DNA from: Rhodococcus jostii NBRC 16295
GTDB taxonomy: Bacteria; Actinomycetota; Actinomycetes; Mycobacteriales; Mycobacteriaceae
Assembly: GCF_001894825.1 (NCBI RefSeq)
Contig: NZ_BCWY01000016.1
Span: 62,001-126,000, forward strand
Direction of reading: 5' to 3'
Length of the DNA: 64,000 bases
Shown here piece by piece: positions 1 through 7,274 of the stretch (its first letter is position 1; each line of letters begins with the position of its first letter). The position numbers and the translations under genes are program-made. Below the pieces are notes generated by a model. The model did not search any database. It was not told the origin of the DNA and was given only the letters and a program-made list of their open reading frames with translations.

Positions 1-1112
1 AGCGCCTTCTGCAGCATGGTGTTCATGTAGTCGGTGCTGACGTGGGTATAGATGGCCGTCGAACTGTCGCTTTCATGCCCGACCTGCGATTGGATAAATC
101 GACGGTCGGCGCCATCCTCGGTGAGGTGGGTGACGTAGGAGTGCCGGGCGCTGTGCACGACCAGCGCCTTCGGGAGCTTGAGCGCATCCCGGTAGGCGAC
201 GAACCGGGCGTTGATCTCCGCGGGCTTGATCCGCCCGCCCCGCTCGGTGACCCAGAGCGCCGGATGATCCGGGCAGCCGAACCGGGGCCGGACGTTCTCG
301 ACGTAGTCGACCACGGCTTCCACCGCCCAATCCATCACCGACAGCACATTCCGCCGCCGCGGCGGCTGGCCCCGTTTCGCCTTCCCGTAGCGAACGTTGA
401 GTGTGCCGTAACGGCCGAACTGCGGCGCCGCCGGGTTGCGACCGAAGTCCACCAGATCCAGCTTCGCCGCCTCGGAGCGGCGGAGGCCCCACCCGTATAT
501 AACCTTAAAAATCGTCGCATCACGGTAAGCAGCAAGGGCCCCTTTGCGTTTCGCGCGCACCGCGCGCTCGACCTGATCGTCGGCATAGTCCAGGAACCGC
601 TGCATCTCCTCCCGGGTGAACGGGCGCGCCTCCGGCCGGCCCTCGTAGTCGTTGAGATGAGCGATCGTGTTCCACTCGTGGCAGATCGCCACCGGATGGG
701 TGCCGAACGCTTCCTCGCACGCGACAGCCCACCCGTATCGGCCGTCGACCAGATACTCGCTGAACAACCGCAACCCGCACTGGTAGCCCCGAATCGTCGA
801 CGACGCCAGGTGCTTTTCGCTGGTCAGCCACAGCGACCACTCATCGATGTGCGTCGGGGTCCACTGCCACGGATAGTCATTGACGAACTCCATGAACCGC
901 CGAACCAACTTCTCCCGGGCCGTGATCGTTTCCTCGCGCAGCCCGCGGGCAGCCTGCTGGGCCCGCCACCCACGAAACATTCCCTCTGCCATCGCATCCT
1001 GCGGGCGCAACTGCGCCACCCCGGACACCAGCTCCAGACGAGCCGCCCCAGCGAGATCGACCTGCCGCAACCCACACTCCTCACGCCACCGAACAGTGCG
1101 AGAATCATGCAT
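1..1112 (-). CDS. Tyrosine recombinase/integrase, second of a tandem pair (3' end outside window)
   Basis: Site-specific recombinase of the phage-integrase (tyrosine recombinase) family. 370 codons are visible and the frame is still open at base 1, so the C-terminus lies outside the window. It starts at ATG 1112; an in-frame TAA at 1127-1125 limits it upstream. The N-terminal half (residues about 55-180) fits a SAM-like core-binding domain. Catalytic residues in the C-terminal half are a conserved Arg in GLRRSE (about 211), HSAR (His320, Arg323), His346 in VGHES and the nucleophile Tyr355 in AIYTHV. It follows the other recombinase by 80 bp in the same direction, so the two are probably expressed together. 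The family is certain; the element it moves cannot be told from here. Confidence 0.88.
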   Translation of the reverse strand, partial: MHDSRTVRWREECGLRQVDLAGAARLELVSGVAQLRPQDAMAEGMFRGWRAQQAARGLREETITAREKLVRRFMEFVNDYPWQWTPTHIDEWSLWLTSEKHLASSTIRGYQCGLRLFSEYLVDGRYGWAVACEEAFGTHPVAICHEWNTIAHLNDYEGRPEARPFTREEMQRFLDYADDQVERAVRAKRKGALAAYRDATIFKVIYGWGLRRSEAAKLDLVDFGRNPAAPQFGRYGTLNVRYGKAKRGQPPRRRNVLSVMDWAVEAVVDYVENVRPRFGCPDHPALWVTERGGRIKPAEINARFVAYRDALKLPKALVVHSARHSYVTHLTEDGADRRFIQSQVGHESDSSTAIYTHVSTDYMNTMLQKA

Positions 1113-1192
1113 CAGACGGGCTAGTTAGGGCAAACCGGCTGGCCAACAGGCATTCTCCCGTCACCGCTACGGTATTCTCACCCTGCTTCCCA

Positions 1193-2320
1193 TCAGGCCA
1201 CCAGCAGATTTTCGCCCGTCTGATGCAATTCCCGAGGGTTCAGGTAGATCGACGCCGTGGTGTCAATGTCCGCGTGGCCGAGAATCACCTGCACATCACG
1301 CAAGGTCAGGTTCGAGTCGCGTGACATCCGCAGCGCCGCGGTGTGCCGTAGGTCGTGCATCGTCCAGTTCGTCCCGAGCGCGCTGTTGACCCGCCGGAAC
1401 ACCGCCCGCAGCGCGTCATAGGTCAGTGGTTGCTCCGCAGGTCCAGTGCCCCTGTCACGTCGACGCACCGTGCGCCAGATCGGCTCGTTCGGTCCGACGG
1501 GGGCGCTCCCGCCAAGATAGAGGCGAAGCCAAACGATGGCTTCGGCACTGGCCGGGAGCCACTGCTCGGCGCGGCTGCCCTTGCGGATCACGCGCACCAG
1601 TTGATCGCCCCAATCGACGTCGACACCGCGAAGACCGAGCAACTCACCAGCGCGCGCGCCGTTGCTCAGCGCCAGCGCCAACAGCGCCCGGTCCCGGTGC
1701 GAGCGCAACGCGGCGAACACATCACGCCACTGCTCGTCCGATAGGGTCCGCGGCCGCCGCTTCGCGATCGGTGGGTTGTAGCGCAGTCGACCCTCGGGCC
1801 GGAACGGCTCCATCGGATTGTGATGCTCGTTGGGCCGAGCGCGCCCCGCCCGCCGCACCGGATTGACGACCGGTCCCTCGCCGAGATCCGCCCAATACTC
1901 GTAGAACTCCCGTAGTACCGCCAACGCGTGACGGACCGTCCGCGGTTGGTAGCGGTCGTTCAGGTATGCCTTGCGAGTGATTGGATTGACTGTTCCCGCT
2001 GTCGTCGACGACACCGTGCGCGCGGACGCGCCTGGCTTGGTCGCCGCACCGAGCCACAGGGCGTAGTCGCGAATCTCCGCTGATGTCGCGCGCTGCCACG
2101 GCACGCCGACTATCCGCAGCCATCGCCACCACCGCAGTAAGTCGTAGGCGTAGCTGCGCGCGCTACCCGGCCGGTTGCCGAGTGCGGAGAACTCGACCAG
2201 ATACCGGCGAATCGGCTCGATCGCTCCGCCGACATCGTCGACCACCAGCCATGGAGAAGGACCGGAAGCCTCGACCACCGAACCCCACCGCTCAAGTTCA
2301 ATCCGTAAGCGATCCACCAT
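1193..2320 (-). CDS. Tyrosine recombinase/integrase, first of a tandem pair
   Basis: A 375-residue tyrosine recombinase. The N-terminal region (about 30-140) has the helical core-binding fold typical of the family. The catalytic domain shows Arg in GARAGELLGL, HDLRH (His322, Arg325), LGH (His349) and Tyr359 in SIYLN. Just upstream of ATG 2320 the minus strand reads GAAGGGGTGG, a good ribosome binding site. It is the first gene of a recombinase array that continues leftwards at 1112. Such arrays (two or three tandem recombinases, as in Tn554-like and 'recombinase in trio' elements) mark mobile units in actinobacteria. The truncated SRAP gene about 100 bp upstream suggests that the element end lies between 2320 and 2420. 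Confidence 0.9.
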   Translation of the reverse strand: MVDRLRIELERWGSVVEASGPSPWLVVDDVGGAIEPIRRYLVEFSALGNRPGSARSYAYDLLRWWRWLRIVGVPWQRATSAEIRDYALWLGAATKPGASARTVSSTTAGTVNPITRKAYLNDRYQPRTVRHALAVLREFYEYWADLGEGPVVNPVRRAGRARPNEHHNPMEPFRPEGRLRYNPPIAKRRPRTLSDEQWRDVFAALRSHRDRALLALALSNGARAGELLGLRGVDVDWGDQLVRVIRKGSRAEQWLPASAEAIVWLRLYLGGSAPVGPNEPIWRTVRRRDRGTGPAEQPLTYDALRAVFRRVNSALGTNWTMHDLRHTAALRMSRDSNLTLRDVQVILGHADIDTTASIYLNPRELHQTGENLLVA

Positions 2321-2415
2321 CCACCCCTTCCGAGAGCCGTTGCCATCAAAAGAGGTCTATGCCACTGCCTTCAACTCGAACCGCAACCAGGACGGCGCGT
2401 CGTCGCTTAGTCCGG

Positions 2416-2622
2416 TCAACACCCCCATTTGAGGTTGCGCAACTGTCGTTGGGGCTGCTCGTCGTCGGTGTCCTTCGGCACGCGGACGATCACGACCGGG
2501 GAGGTCTTCGTGGGCGCCACGTTGTAGTCCGGCGCCATCTCCGGGTCGGCCCGCTCGGGGTCGATCTCGAAGGTCTCGAGCAGTGTTTTCCGGCTCGTCG
2601 TCGATGCGTAGCGACCGCACAT
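2416..2622 (-). pseudogene. SRAP (YedK/HMCES-type) gene, 5' fragment
   Basis: The 68-residue product starts MCGRYA and continues to APDYNVAPT and RNLKWG, the N-terminal signature of SOS-response-associated peptidases. In that family Cys2 is exposed after Met removal and forms a DNA-protein crosslink at abasic sites in single-stranded DNA. Family members are about 200-250 residues and continue after the KWG motif with a PSW segment. Here the similarity stops exactly at KWG and a TGA follows one codon later. Cys2 and the Asn of YNVAPT are present, but the rest of the active site is missing, so the product should be inactive. The break lies about 100 bp from the first recombinase, which suggests disruption by that element. 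Confidence 0.8.
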
Positions 2623-2665
2623 ACCGATAGCGTGCCACGGCGCACCGACGAGGCGGGTGAGGCCG

Positions 2666-3013
2666 TCAGTGGGCGTCGTGGAAGGCCTGCTCGATCTCGG
2701 TGGGGATACGGCCGCGAGAGGAGAGCTCGTGGCCCTGCTCGCGCGCCCAGGCGCGGATCTTCTTCGTTTCGTCGGATGGCCGCTTCACGACATTGGCGTT
2801 GCCCGGTCGGTCCGAGCGGTGCTTGCGGCCGCTGACCCGGGTGGAGTGCGCGATGTAGTACTCAAAGGTTTCGCGGATTTCCTTCGCGTGCTCGTCCTTC
2901 AGGTCGATCACGTACTCGACGCCGTCGACTGCATAGTGGATGCTCTCGCCGTTCTCACCGAAGGCGGTGCCGTCGATGTCGTCGACCATCTCTACTACGA
3001 CCTTGCGTGCCAC
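2666..3013 (-). CDS. Lsr2-like nucleoid-associated protein
   Basis: Small DNA-bridging protein of the Lsr2 family, the actinobacterial counterpart of H-NS that silences AT-rich and foreign DNA. The N-terminal part (ARKVVVEMVDDIDG and the following beta hairpin) matches the oligomerisation domain. The C-terminal part IRAWAREQGHELSSRGRIP carries the RGR hook that enters the minor groove. The start chosen is GTG 3013, which gives the usual M-A-[KR]-K opening and has GAGGAG eight bases upstream; an in-frame GTG at 3022 would add three residues but is badly spaced. Length is 115 residues, normal for the family. Its place between recombinases and a toxin-antitoxin pair suggests a copy carried by the mobile region rather than the housekeeping lsr2. 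Confidence 0.9.
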   Translation of the reverse strand: MARKVVVEMVDDIDGTAFGENGESIHYAVDGVEYVIDLKDEHAKEIRETFEYYIAHSTRVSGRKHRSDRPGNANVVKRPSDETKKIRAWAREQGHELSSRGRIPTEIEQAFHDAH

Positions 3014-3204
3014 AGATTCCACTCCTCGTTCTCCGGTACCGACCGGATGACAGTACTGGCAGTATCAGAAAACGTCGCGCGCCCTACGGGCCTGGTGGTG
3101 CCCGGGCAGAGGGTCTGACTCGAGAAGGGTCTCGACCCACATCGTCCAGTCGGCTGACCCAGGCGTACGCGGTCACACTCGTCGCTCTACCTGCGACCGG
3201 CACT

Positions 3205-3238
3205 TATCATGCAAGGGTGATATCATGTAGGTGTGATA
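3205..3238 (+). promoter_or_regulatory. Twin operator of the higBA-like operon
   Basis: Two 18-bp sites of the form TATCA-N8-TGATA lie end to end, at 3205-3222 and 3221-3238, sharing two bases. They end 10 bp before the toxin start. Both have identical half-sites, so the arrangement is not chance. The obvious ligand is the HTH antitoxin encoded at 3602, alone or with toxin, giving the usual autoregulation of type II modules. The binding partner is inferred. Confidence 0.75.
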
Positions 3239-3248
3239 CTCTCGCGCG

Positions 3249-3605
3249 GTGGGGACGTGGACCGTAGAGGTCGGGCTGGTCGAAGAGTGGCTGTTGGCAC
3301 TGGATCAGTCGTCGTACGAGCAGGTGGTGGCCGCGCTCGAGTTGCTCGCGGAGCGCGGACCGCAGCTCGGCCGACCTCTAGTCGACACGGTGAAGGCGTC
3401 ACGTCACAAGAACATGAAGGAACTCAGGCCGGGGTCCAGTGGCCGCTCGGAGCTGCGGGTGCTGTTCGCGTTCGACCCCGAGCGAAAGGCGATCCTGCTG
3501 GTGGCCGGCAACAAGGCCGGACAATGGAAGACCTGGTACAAAGTCAATATCCCGATCGCCGATGACCGCTTCGCGGCCCATCTCGACGAGTTGGAAGGTA
3601 GGTGA
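3249..3605 (+). CDS. higB: HigB/RelE-superfamily toxin (Gp49-like, DUF891)
   Basis: A 118-residue toxin of the phage-derived Gp49-like/HigB family, whose characterised members cleave mRNA on the ribosome. The characteristic core is present: a basic RHKNMKELRPG segment followed by ELRVLFAFDPERKAILLVAGNK and a WKTWYK segment. It starts with GTG 3249, right after the twin operator. The stop TGA overlaps the start of the antitoxin gene, so the order is toxin first, as in higBA systems. An N-terminal alternative start is not apparent. The family assignment is firm; the exact target and activity are inferred from the family. Confidence 0.88.
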   Translation: MGTWTVEVGLVEEWLLALDQSSYEQVVAALELLAERGPQLGRPLVDTVKASRHKNMKELRPGSSGRSELRVLFAFDPERKAILLVAGNKAGQWKTWYKVNIPIADDRFAAHLDELEGR

Positions 3606-3916
3606 ACACGATGGCAAAGAGTCTCGAGCAGATGCTCGTCGAGCGTCCTGTCGATCGCGGCGCGGTCGAGACACACAAGGCCCGCATGATCGACGAGGTG
3701 CGTGCGTATCGACTTCAGGAGCTGCGCGAATCGGTGGCGATGACACAGAAGCAGCTGGCCGAGCGGCTCGGAGTCGGGCAGAACCGGGTGTCCAACATCG
3801 AGCACGGCGACCTCGAGCGTGTGCAGATCGACACGTTGCGCCGGTATGTCGAAGCCGTCGGCGGAGCACTACGCGTCGAGGTCGAACTCGGCGACGAGCG
3901 CTTCCAGATCGCGTAA
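3602..3916 (+). CDS. higA: HigA-like XRE antitoxin
   Basis: A 104-residue antitoxin. Residues about 40-95 form an XRE/Cro-type helix-turn-helix (AMTQKQLAERLGVGQNRVSNIEHG), which both neutralises the upstream toxin and should bind the TATCA-N8-TGATA sites at 3205-3238. It begins with GTG 3602, overlapping the toxin stop by four bases; ATG 3611, three codons later, is an alternative start. Overlap implies translational coupling, usual where antitoxin supply must track toxin. The 3' end is followed at once by the antisense remnant of another gene, so the pair probably arrived as a unit. Confidence 0.88.
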   Translation: MNTMAKSLEQMLVERPVDRGAVETHKARMIDEVRAYRLQELRESVAMTQKQLAERLGVGQNRVSNIEHGDLERVQIDTLRRYVEAVGGALRVEVELGDERFQIA

Positions 3917-4493
3917 TCGACGGTCGGAGATAGCCCAGATGGTGTTCGGCTGGTCCCGGACGACGTCCGTTCTGGCCGGAGGCCAGTCCGGTGGTGGGAT
4001 CGTGCTCGCCCACGAAGGCGGCCTTGGCGGTAGTCAAGTAGTGCTCGGCTTCCCCGCGGCTGCGGGCCTGGAGGTCGTAGCCGAGGCGGGTGACGATCTC
4101 TGCCGGTGTGGTGTCGAACCTGTCCATCGCGTCGTGATCGTCCAGAATCCAGGCGGCGGCTTCCCGCTCGCCGGACGACCAGGGTTCGGCGGCCGTCCAT
4201 CCGCACCGGTGTACGGCGCGGGCGCGGGCGACCCAGTCGGCGAGCCGATTCCGGCGCAGGGCGTCGACACCGCCGTTCGTCTCCGCGTCCATGGCCCAGA
4301 TCGTTTCGACGAGGCGGCCGATCGGCCAGTCCTCGGCGGGGACAGGAGCGGGCTGCGCATCCACAGGAGCGATCGCATCGTCCGCGATGGACGCGGAGCC
4401 TTCCACCGCGCGGAGTGCCTCGGGGAAGGTCGTTCCCGGGTGGGCGGCCTGATAGGTGCGGGCGGCCTTCTTCTTCGGGGAATTCTTCGTCAT
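3917..4493 (-). pseudogene. Truncated mobile-element hypothetical protein
   Basis: The N-terminus MTKNSPKKKAARTYQAAHPG followed by FPEALRAV resembles an N-terminal tag I recall from several plasmid- and island-borne actinobacterial proteins. After it come an Ala/Pro linker and a helical part (about 55-175) with no motif that I can name. Coherent composition ends around residue 180. From there the frame runs on, but only as antisense of higA and higB until a stop at 3399, and becomes Arg-rich nonsense. I read this as a gene whose 3' half was lost when the higBA module became its neighbour. The start is ATG 4493; ATG 4511 would add six residues. No function is proposed. Confidence 0.5.
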
Positions 4494-4511
4494 CGCGGCG
4501 GTCCAATTCAC

Positions 4512-4812
4512 TACTCACGGGCGACGCCCCGCATTCGCCGCCGTGGTCAGTGACGGATCGGGCTGTCGCAGATCCAGCGGACCTTGCCCTCGAGTGCCAC
4601 CGGAAATGATGATGCGGGCATCACGGTGACTCGGGGTCAGCCGTGCAACAACCGGCTCTGACCACGAACCTAATGGGAGTCAGCAGCAGCCGACGACATC
4701 ACCTACGAAACGCGTTCAGCATCCACCCCGCCCCATGTCGACCGTCCGCTTTGATGATTCAGCGGCCGATCGCGACGGTCGCCGCTGACTGTCCCCGGGT
4801 CAGGCACGCGAA
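4512..4812. other. Intergenic, no gene recognised
   Basis: About 300 bp between the truncated mobile gene and the MFS fragment. No reading frame has convincing composition or a recognisable family. The only structure I see is an imperfect hairpin at 4635-4663 (GGTCAG and CTGACC arms). Given the flanking gene fragments it is probably debris. Confidence 0.4.
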
Positions 4813-4903
4813 TCACGCCGCCGTTGGTCGTTCCTTCGGTATCAGTAGCGCGAGAAGGGCGACGATCAGGCCGCCGCCGGCGAGGTACAGCCCCCAGCGA
4901 TCG
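4813..4903 (-). pseudogene. C-terminal fragment of an MFS-type permease
   Basis: On the minus strand one frame reads WGLYLAGGGLIVALLALLIP and then KERPTAA and stop (TGA 4815-4813). A hydrophobic helix followed by a short charged tail is typical of the last transmembrane segment of MFS sugar or metabolite porters. No start or earlier part is present; the frame is joined directly to the broken transposase sequence at about 4903. It is therefore a gene remnant at a rearrangement junction. The MFS assignment rests on one helix only. Confidence 0.45.
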
Positions 4904-5535
4904 GTTCAGGCTGACATTGCCCGGATCCGACCGGATCGACGCCAGCACTGCGGTGCCACCCTCCAGCTCGCCGCTCTCGTCGCCGGCCGGGCGACCAACG
5001 CCACAAGCTTCGCCACAACCTCGGTCGACAACCGCGACAGAACCTTGTCGAAAGGGACGTCCTCGCCGCGGCTCAACCCCGACGCGACGATCCGGTCGAT
5101 CCGGCCAGTCGTCGGCGGTTCCAGCTTCCGGCGACGCAGCTCGGCCAGCAGATGATCCCGCACCCGATCACCGCTGCGCTCGATCTGAGTCACATGATCG
5201 GCCAGCCACCATGTCAGCGCGTCCGCACCGGCCCCGGTGCATTCCCGGAACCCGAGGGCCTGGCGGATCTGGGCACGGTGGTGCTCGATCGTGCTGCCGG
5301 ACCAGTCGTAGAACGCGATCTCCGTGCGCTCCACTCCCACCTGACGTGCCACGTACTCGATCGCCTCGTCCGGGACCTCGGCCCGCCCTCGTGGGAACCG
5401 GCCCCGCTCGGTATAGAACCGGAGCAGCAGCGCGAACCCCAGCCGAGTGGGACCCCGCTTGCCACCGATCAACGCCGGCTCGTCTCCAACGATCGTCCAC
5501 GCGTCGATCAGCTCGTCCTCGTCCACCTCACGCAC
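4904..5535 (-). pseudogene. tnpA: Tn3-family transposase, N-terminal fragment with frameshift
   Basis: The segment from DELIDAWTIVGDEPALIGGK through FALLLRFYTERGRFPRG, FYDWSGSTIEHHRAQIR and LSTEVVAKLVALVA matches the N-terminal DUF4158 domain of large Tn3-family transposases (about 990 residues when complete). After residue 185 or so the frame becomes nonsense, but one base over it resumes as VLASIRSDPGNVSLN, a conserved stretch of the same family. So a one-base shift occurred near 4985. Homology then ends at about 4904 against an MFS fragment. The start is uncertain: GTG 5535 gives the usual opening, and a frame to 5580 is open. The catalytic DDE domain is absent, so the protein cannot transpose anything. 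Confidence 0.82.
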
Positions 5536-5580
5536 CACAGCCGCGCAAGCTAAAACGAGATCACCATCAGCACAGGACAA

Positions 5581-5657
5581 TTGCGGAACGCGACACGACC
5601 CTTACTGCCCTGCGCTCGGCATTCACCCCGACTTGCGGCTGGTGACACGATCCTTAC
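5581..5657. repeat. 25-bp imperfect direct repeat next to the Tn3 fragment
   Basis: Positions 5581-5605 and 5633-5657 share TTGCGG, five variable bases, GACACGA, C or T, and CCTTAC, 52 bp apart. Read on the minus strand the first copy begins GTAAGGGTCGTGTCGCG, similar in style to Tn3-family terminal inverted repeats, and it sits where the left end of the transposon is expected. The second copy could be a second, older end. Confidence 0.5.
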
Positions 5658-5720
5658 CGGCACCCCAACTGATTCAAATTTCGCATTGCGCCACCGGCTT
5701 CCCCGGGGTAGATCGGCTAT

Positions 5721-7274
5721 CTACTGCAGGTGCCGGTAGAGCCGGCCGTGGTTGCTGAACCAGGCGACATTCCCATCGGACCCCCGAACGAAGTTGGATC
5801 GGGTACCGGTGGGTTTGAGGTCGGGGCCAAGGTCGAGCCCATAGTCGGTCTTGTAAAACGCAAGGCCGAGATTCGGGACTGTCTGCTCATCCGGCAGGTA
5901 GGTGCCATCCGGGGCGTCGCTCATGTTGCCGACGAGCTGGCCATCTTTGCCGCGGAAGTTGATCACGACGGTCCCCAGGGTGCCCGATTGATCGATGTCG
6001 TCAGTGGCATACGCCCCCTCGTAGGGCGCCAACTCGGCCGTGCTCAACTTCTGGGGCGTCGCGGGCAGGTTACTGATTCCGGCGAAGCGGCGAAGCGACC
6101 AGTCCTCGGCGAACAGTTCGTTGAGCAGTTTCCCTCCACCCTCGGAATTGGTGAGCACGGTCATGGCGAAGTTACGGCTGGGCACCATGAAGAACCCGGA
6201 TCGTTGACCCGCCCAGGTCCCGCCATGTTGGACGATCGTCTCGTTCTCCGCGGACGGCCGCAGCATCCATGATGCTCCCATGCCGGTGAGTTCGACCTGA
6301 AGCGTGCCGCCGACGCCTGGATTGGAACGCATGGCGATGAGCGAGTCTTTGCTCATCAACCGATCTCCCTTGGGTGTAGTGCCGTCGCCGAGGTGGAAGC
6401 GCGCGTAGCGCACCTGATCCCGCACGCTGGAAATCAACGATCCGGTCGGGTTGCAGCTGCGCGAGAAGAACCAGAAACCCGGATCCACAACGGCTTTTCC
6501 GTCGTCGACGTTGTGGGAGGCGGCGATATTCCGGCCGATTATCTGGTCCGAGAAGAAGCGGGTGTGACTTAACTCGAGCGGGTCCAGCAGCATCTTCTGG
6601 ACGGCGTCCTCGTAGACCGATCCAGTCACGACCTCGACAATCCGCCCCGCCACCACCAGCCCCGCATTGTTGTAGGCGAAGACCGTGCCCGGCGGGGTCT
6701 TTTGTGGGAGCCGGGTCATCGACGCCACAAACTTGGTTATCGCGTCGTCGCCTCGACCGAAGTCCTGGAGATCGTCACCGAGCCAACCCGACGTGTGGTT
6801 GAGCAGTTGTCGCACCGTCGCCGTGGCGCTGGCTTCTGGGTCGGCGACCGCGAAATCGGGCAGATACTGGCGTATCGGTGCCTCCAGATCGACCTTGCCC
6901 TCGTCGACGAGGCGTATCACGGTCGTTCCGGTGAACGTCTTCGTCGTGGAGCCGATCCGGAACAGGGTGTCGCCGTCTACCGGTGTCGGGTGGTCGACAT
7001 TGGTGACCCCGTACCCCTTGATGTACTCCTCACCGTCGGCAATGACGCCAACCGCGACCCCGGGGATCGCGTAGTCCTTCATCGCCTTGTCGATCTTGGC
7101 GTCGAGCTCGTTGAACGCTTCCTTCGTGTTCGCCGGGACGCTCGTAGCTGTGGTGGTCGACTCCTTCGACGAGCATGCCGGCAGTACGAGCACCGCCAAC
7201 CCGGCGACCGCCCCGCCAAGCACCGCCCGGCGCGACAACTCAGGGCCACCGACGGCGAACACCTCGGTCGTCAT
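5721..7274 (-). CDS. Exported beta-lactamase-fold serine hydrolase (lipoprotein)
   Basis: Serine hydrolase of the class C beta-lactamase/penicillin-binding-protein-like family (Pfam Beta-lactamase), 517 residues from ATG 7274. The N-terminus has twin Arg (15-16), a hydrophobic stretch and the lipobox LPAC (Cys34), so Tat export and lipid anchoring are likely. Catalytic motifs are S-T-T-K (Ser109, Lys112), Y-N-N (Tyr201) and H-G-G in the KTG-equivalent position near residue 380. The C-terminal 110 residues form an extra beta-rich domain as in several family esterases and peptidases. The ATG overlaps the stop of the upstream hydrolase gene (ATGA), so the two are co-translated. Actual substrate (ester, D-amino peptide or beta-lactam) cannot be told. 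Confidence 0.87.
   Translation of the reverse strand: MTTEVFAVGGPELSRRAVLGGAVAGLAVLVLPACSSKESTTTATSVPANTKEAFNELDAKIDKAMKDYAIPGVAVGVIADGEEYIKGYGVTNVDHPTPVDGDTLFRIGSTTKTFTGTTVIRLVDEGKVDLEAPIRQYLPDFAVADPEASATATVRQLLNHTSGWLGDDLQDFGRGDDAITKFVASMTRLPQKTPPGTVFAYNNAGLVVAGRIVEVVTGSVYEDAVQKMLLDPLELSHTRFFSDQIIGRNIAASHNVDDGKAVVDPGFWFFSRSCNPTGSLISSVRDQVRYARFHLGDGTTPKGDRLMSKDSLIAMRSNPGVGGTLQVELTGMGASWMLRPSAENETIVQHGGTWAGQRSGFFMVPSRNFAMTVLTNSEGGGKLLNELFAEDWSLRRFAGISNLPATPQKLSTAELAPYEGAYATDDIDQSGTLGTVVINFRGKDGQLVGNMSDAPDGTYLPDEQTVPNLGLAFYKTDYGLDLGPDLKPTGTRSNFVRGSDGNVAWFSNHGRLYRHLQ

Noticed and set aside
42..1124. 360-codon plus-strand frame opposite the left recombinase
   Set aside because: It is the mirror of a coding frame with conserved recombinase motifs on the minus strand; its product is Arg/Pro-rich without a family.
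1..5720. Prophage
   Set aside because: No structural, lysis or replication phage genes; recombinases and fragments fit a transposon-type island.
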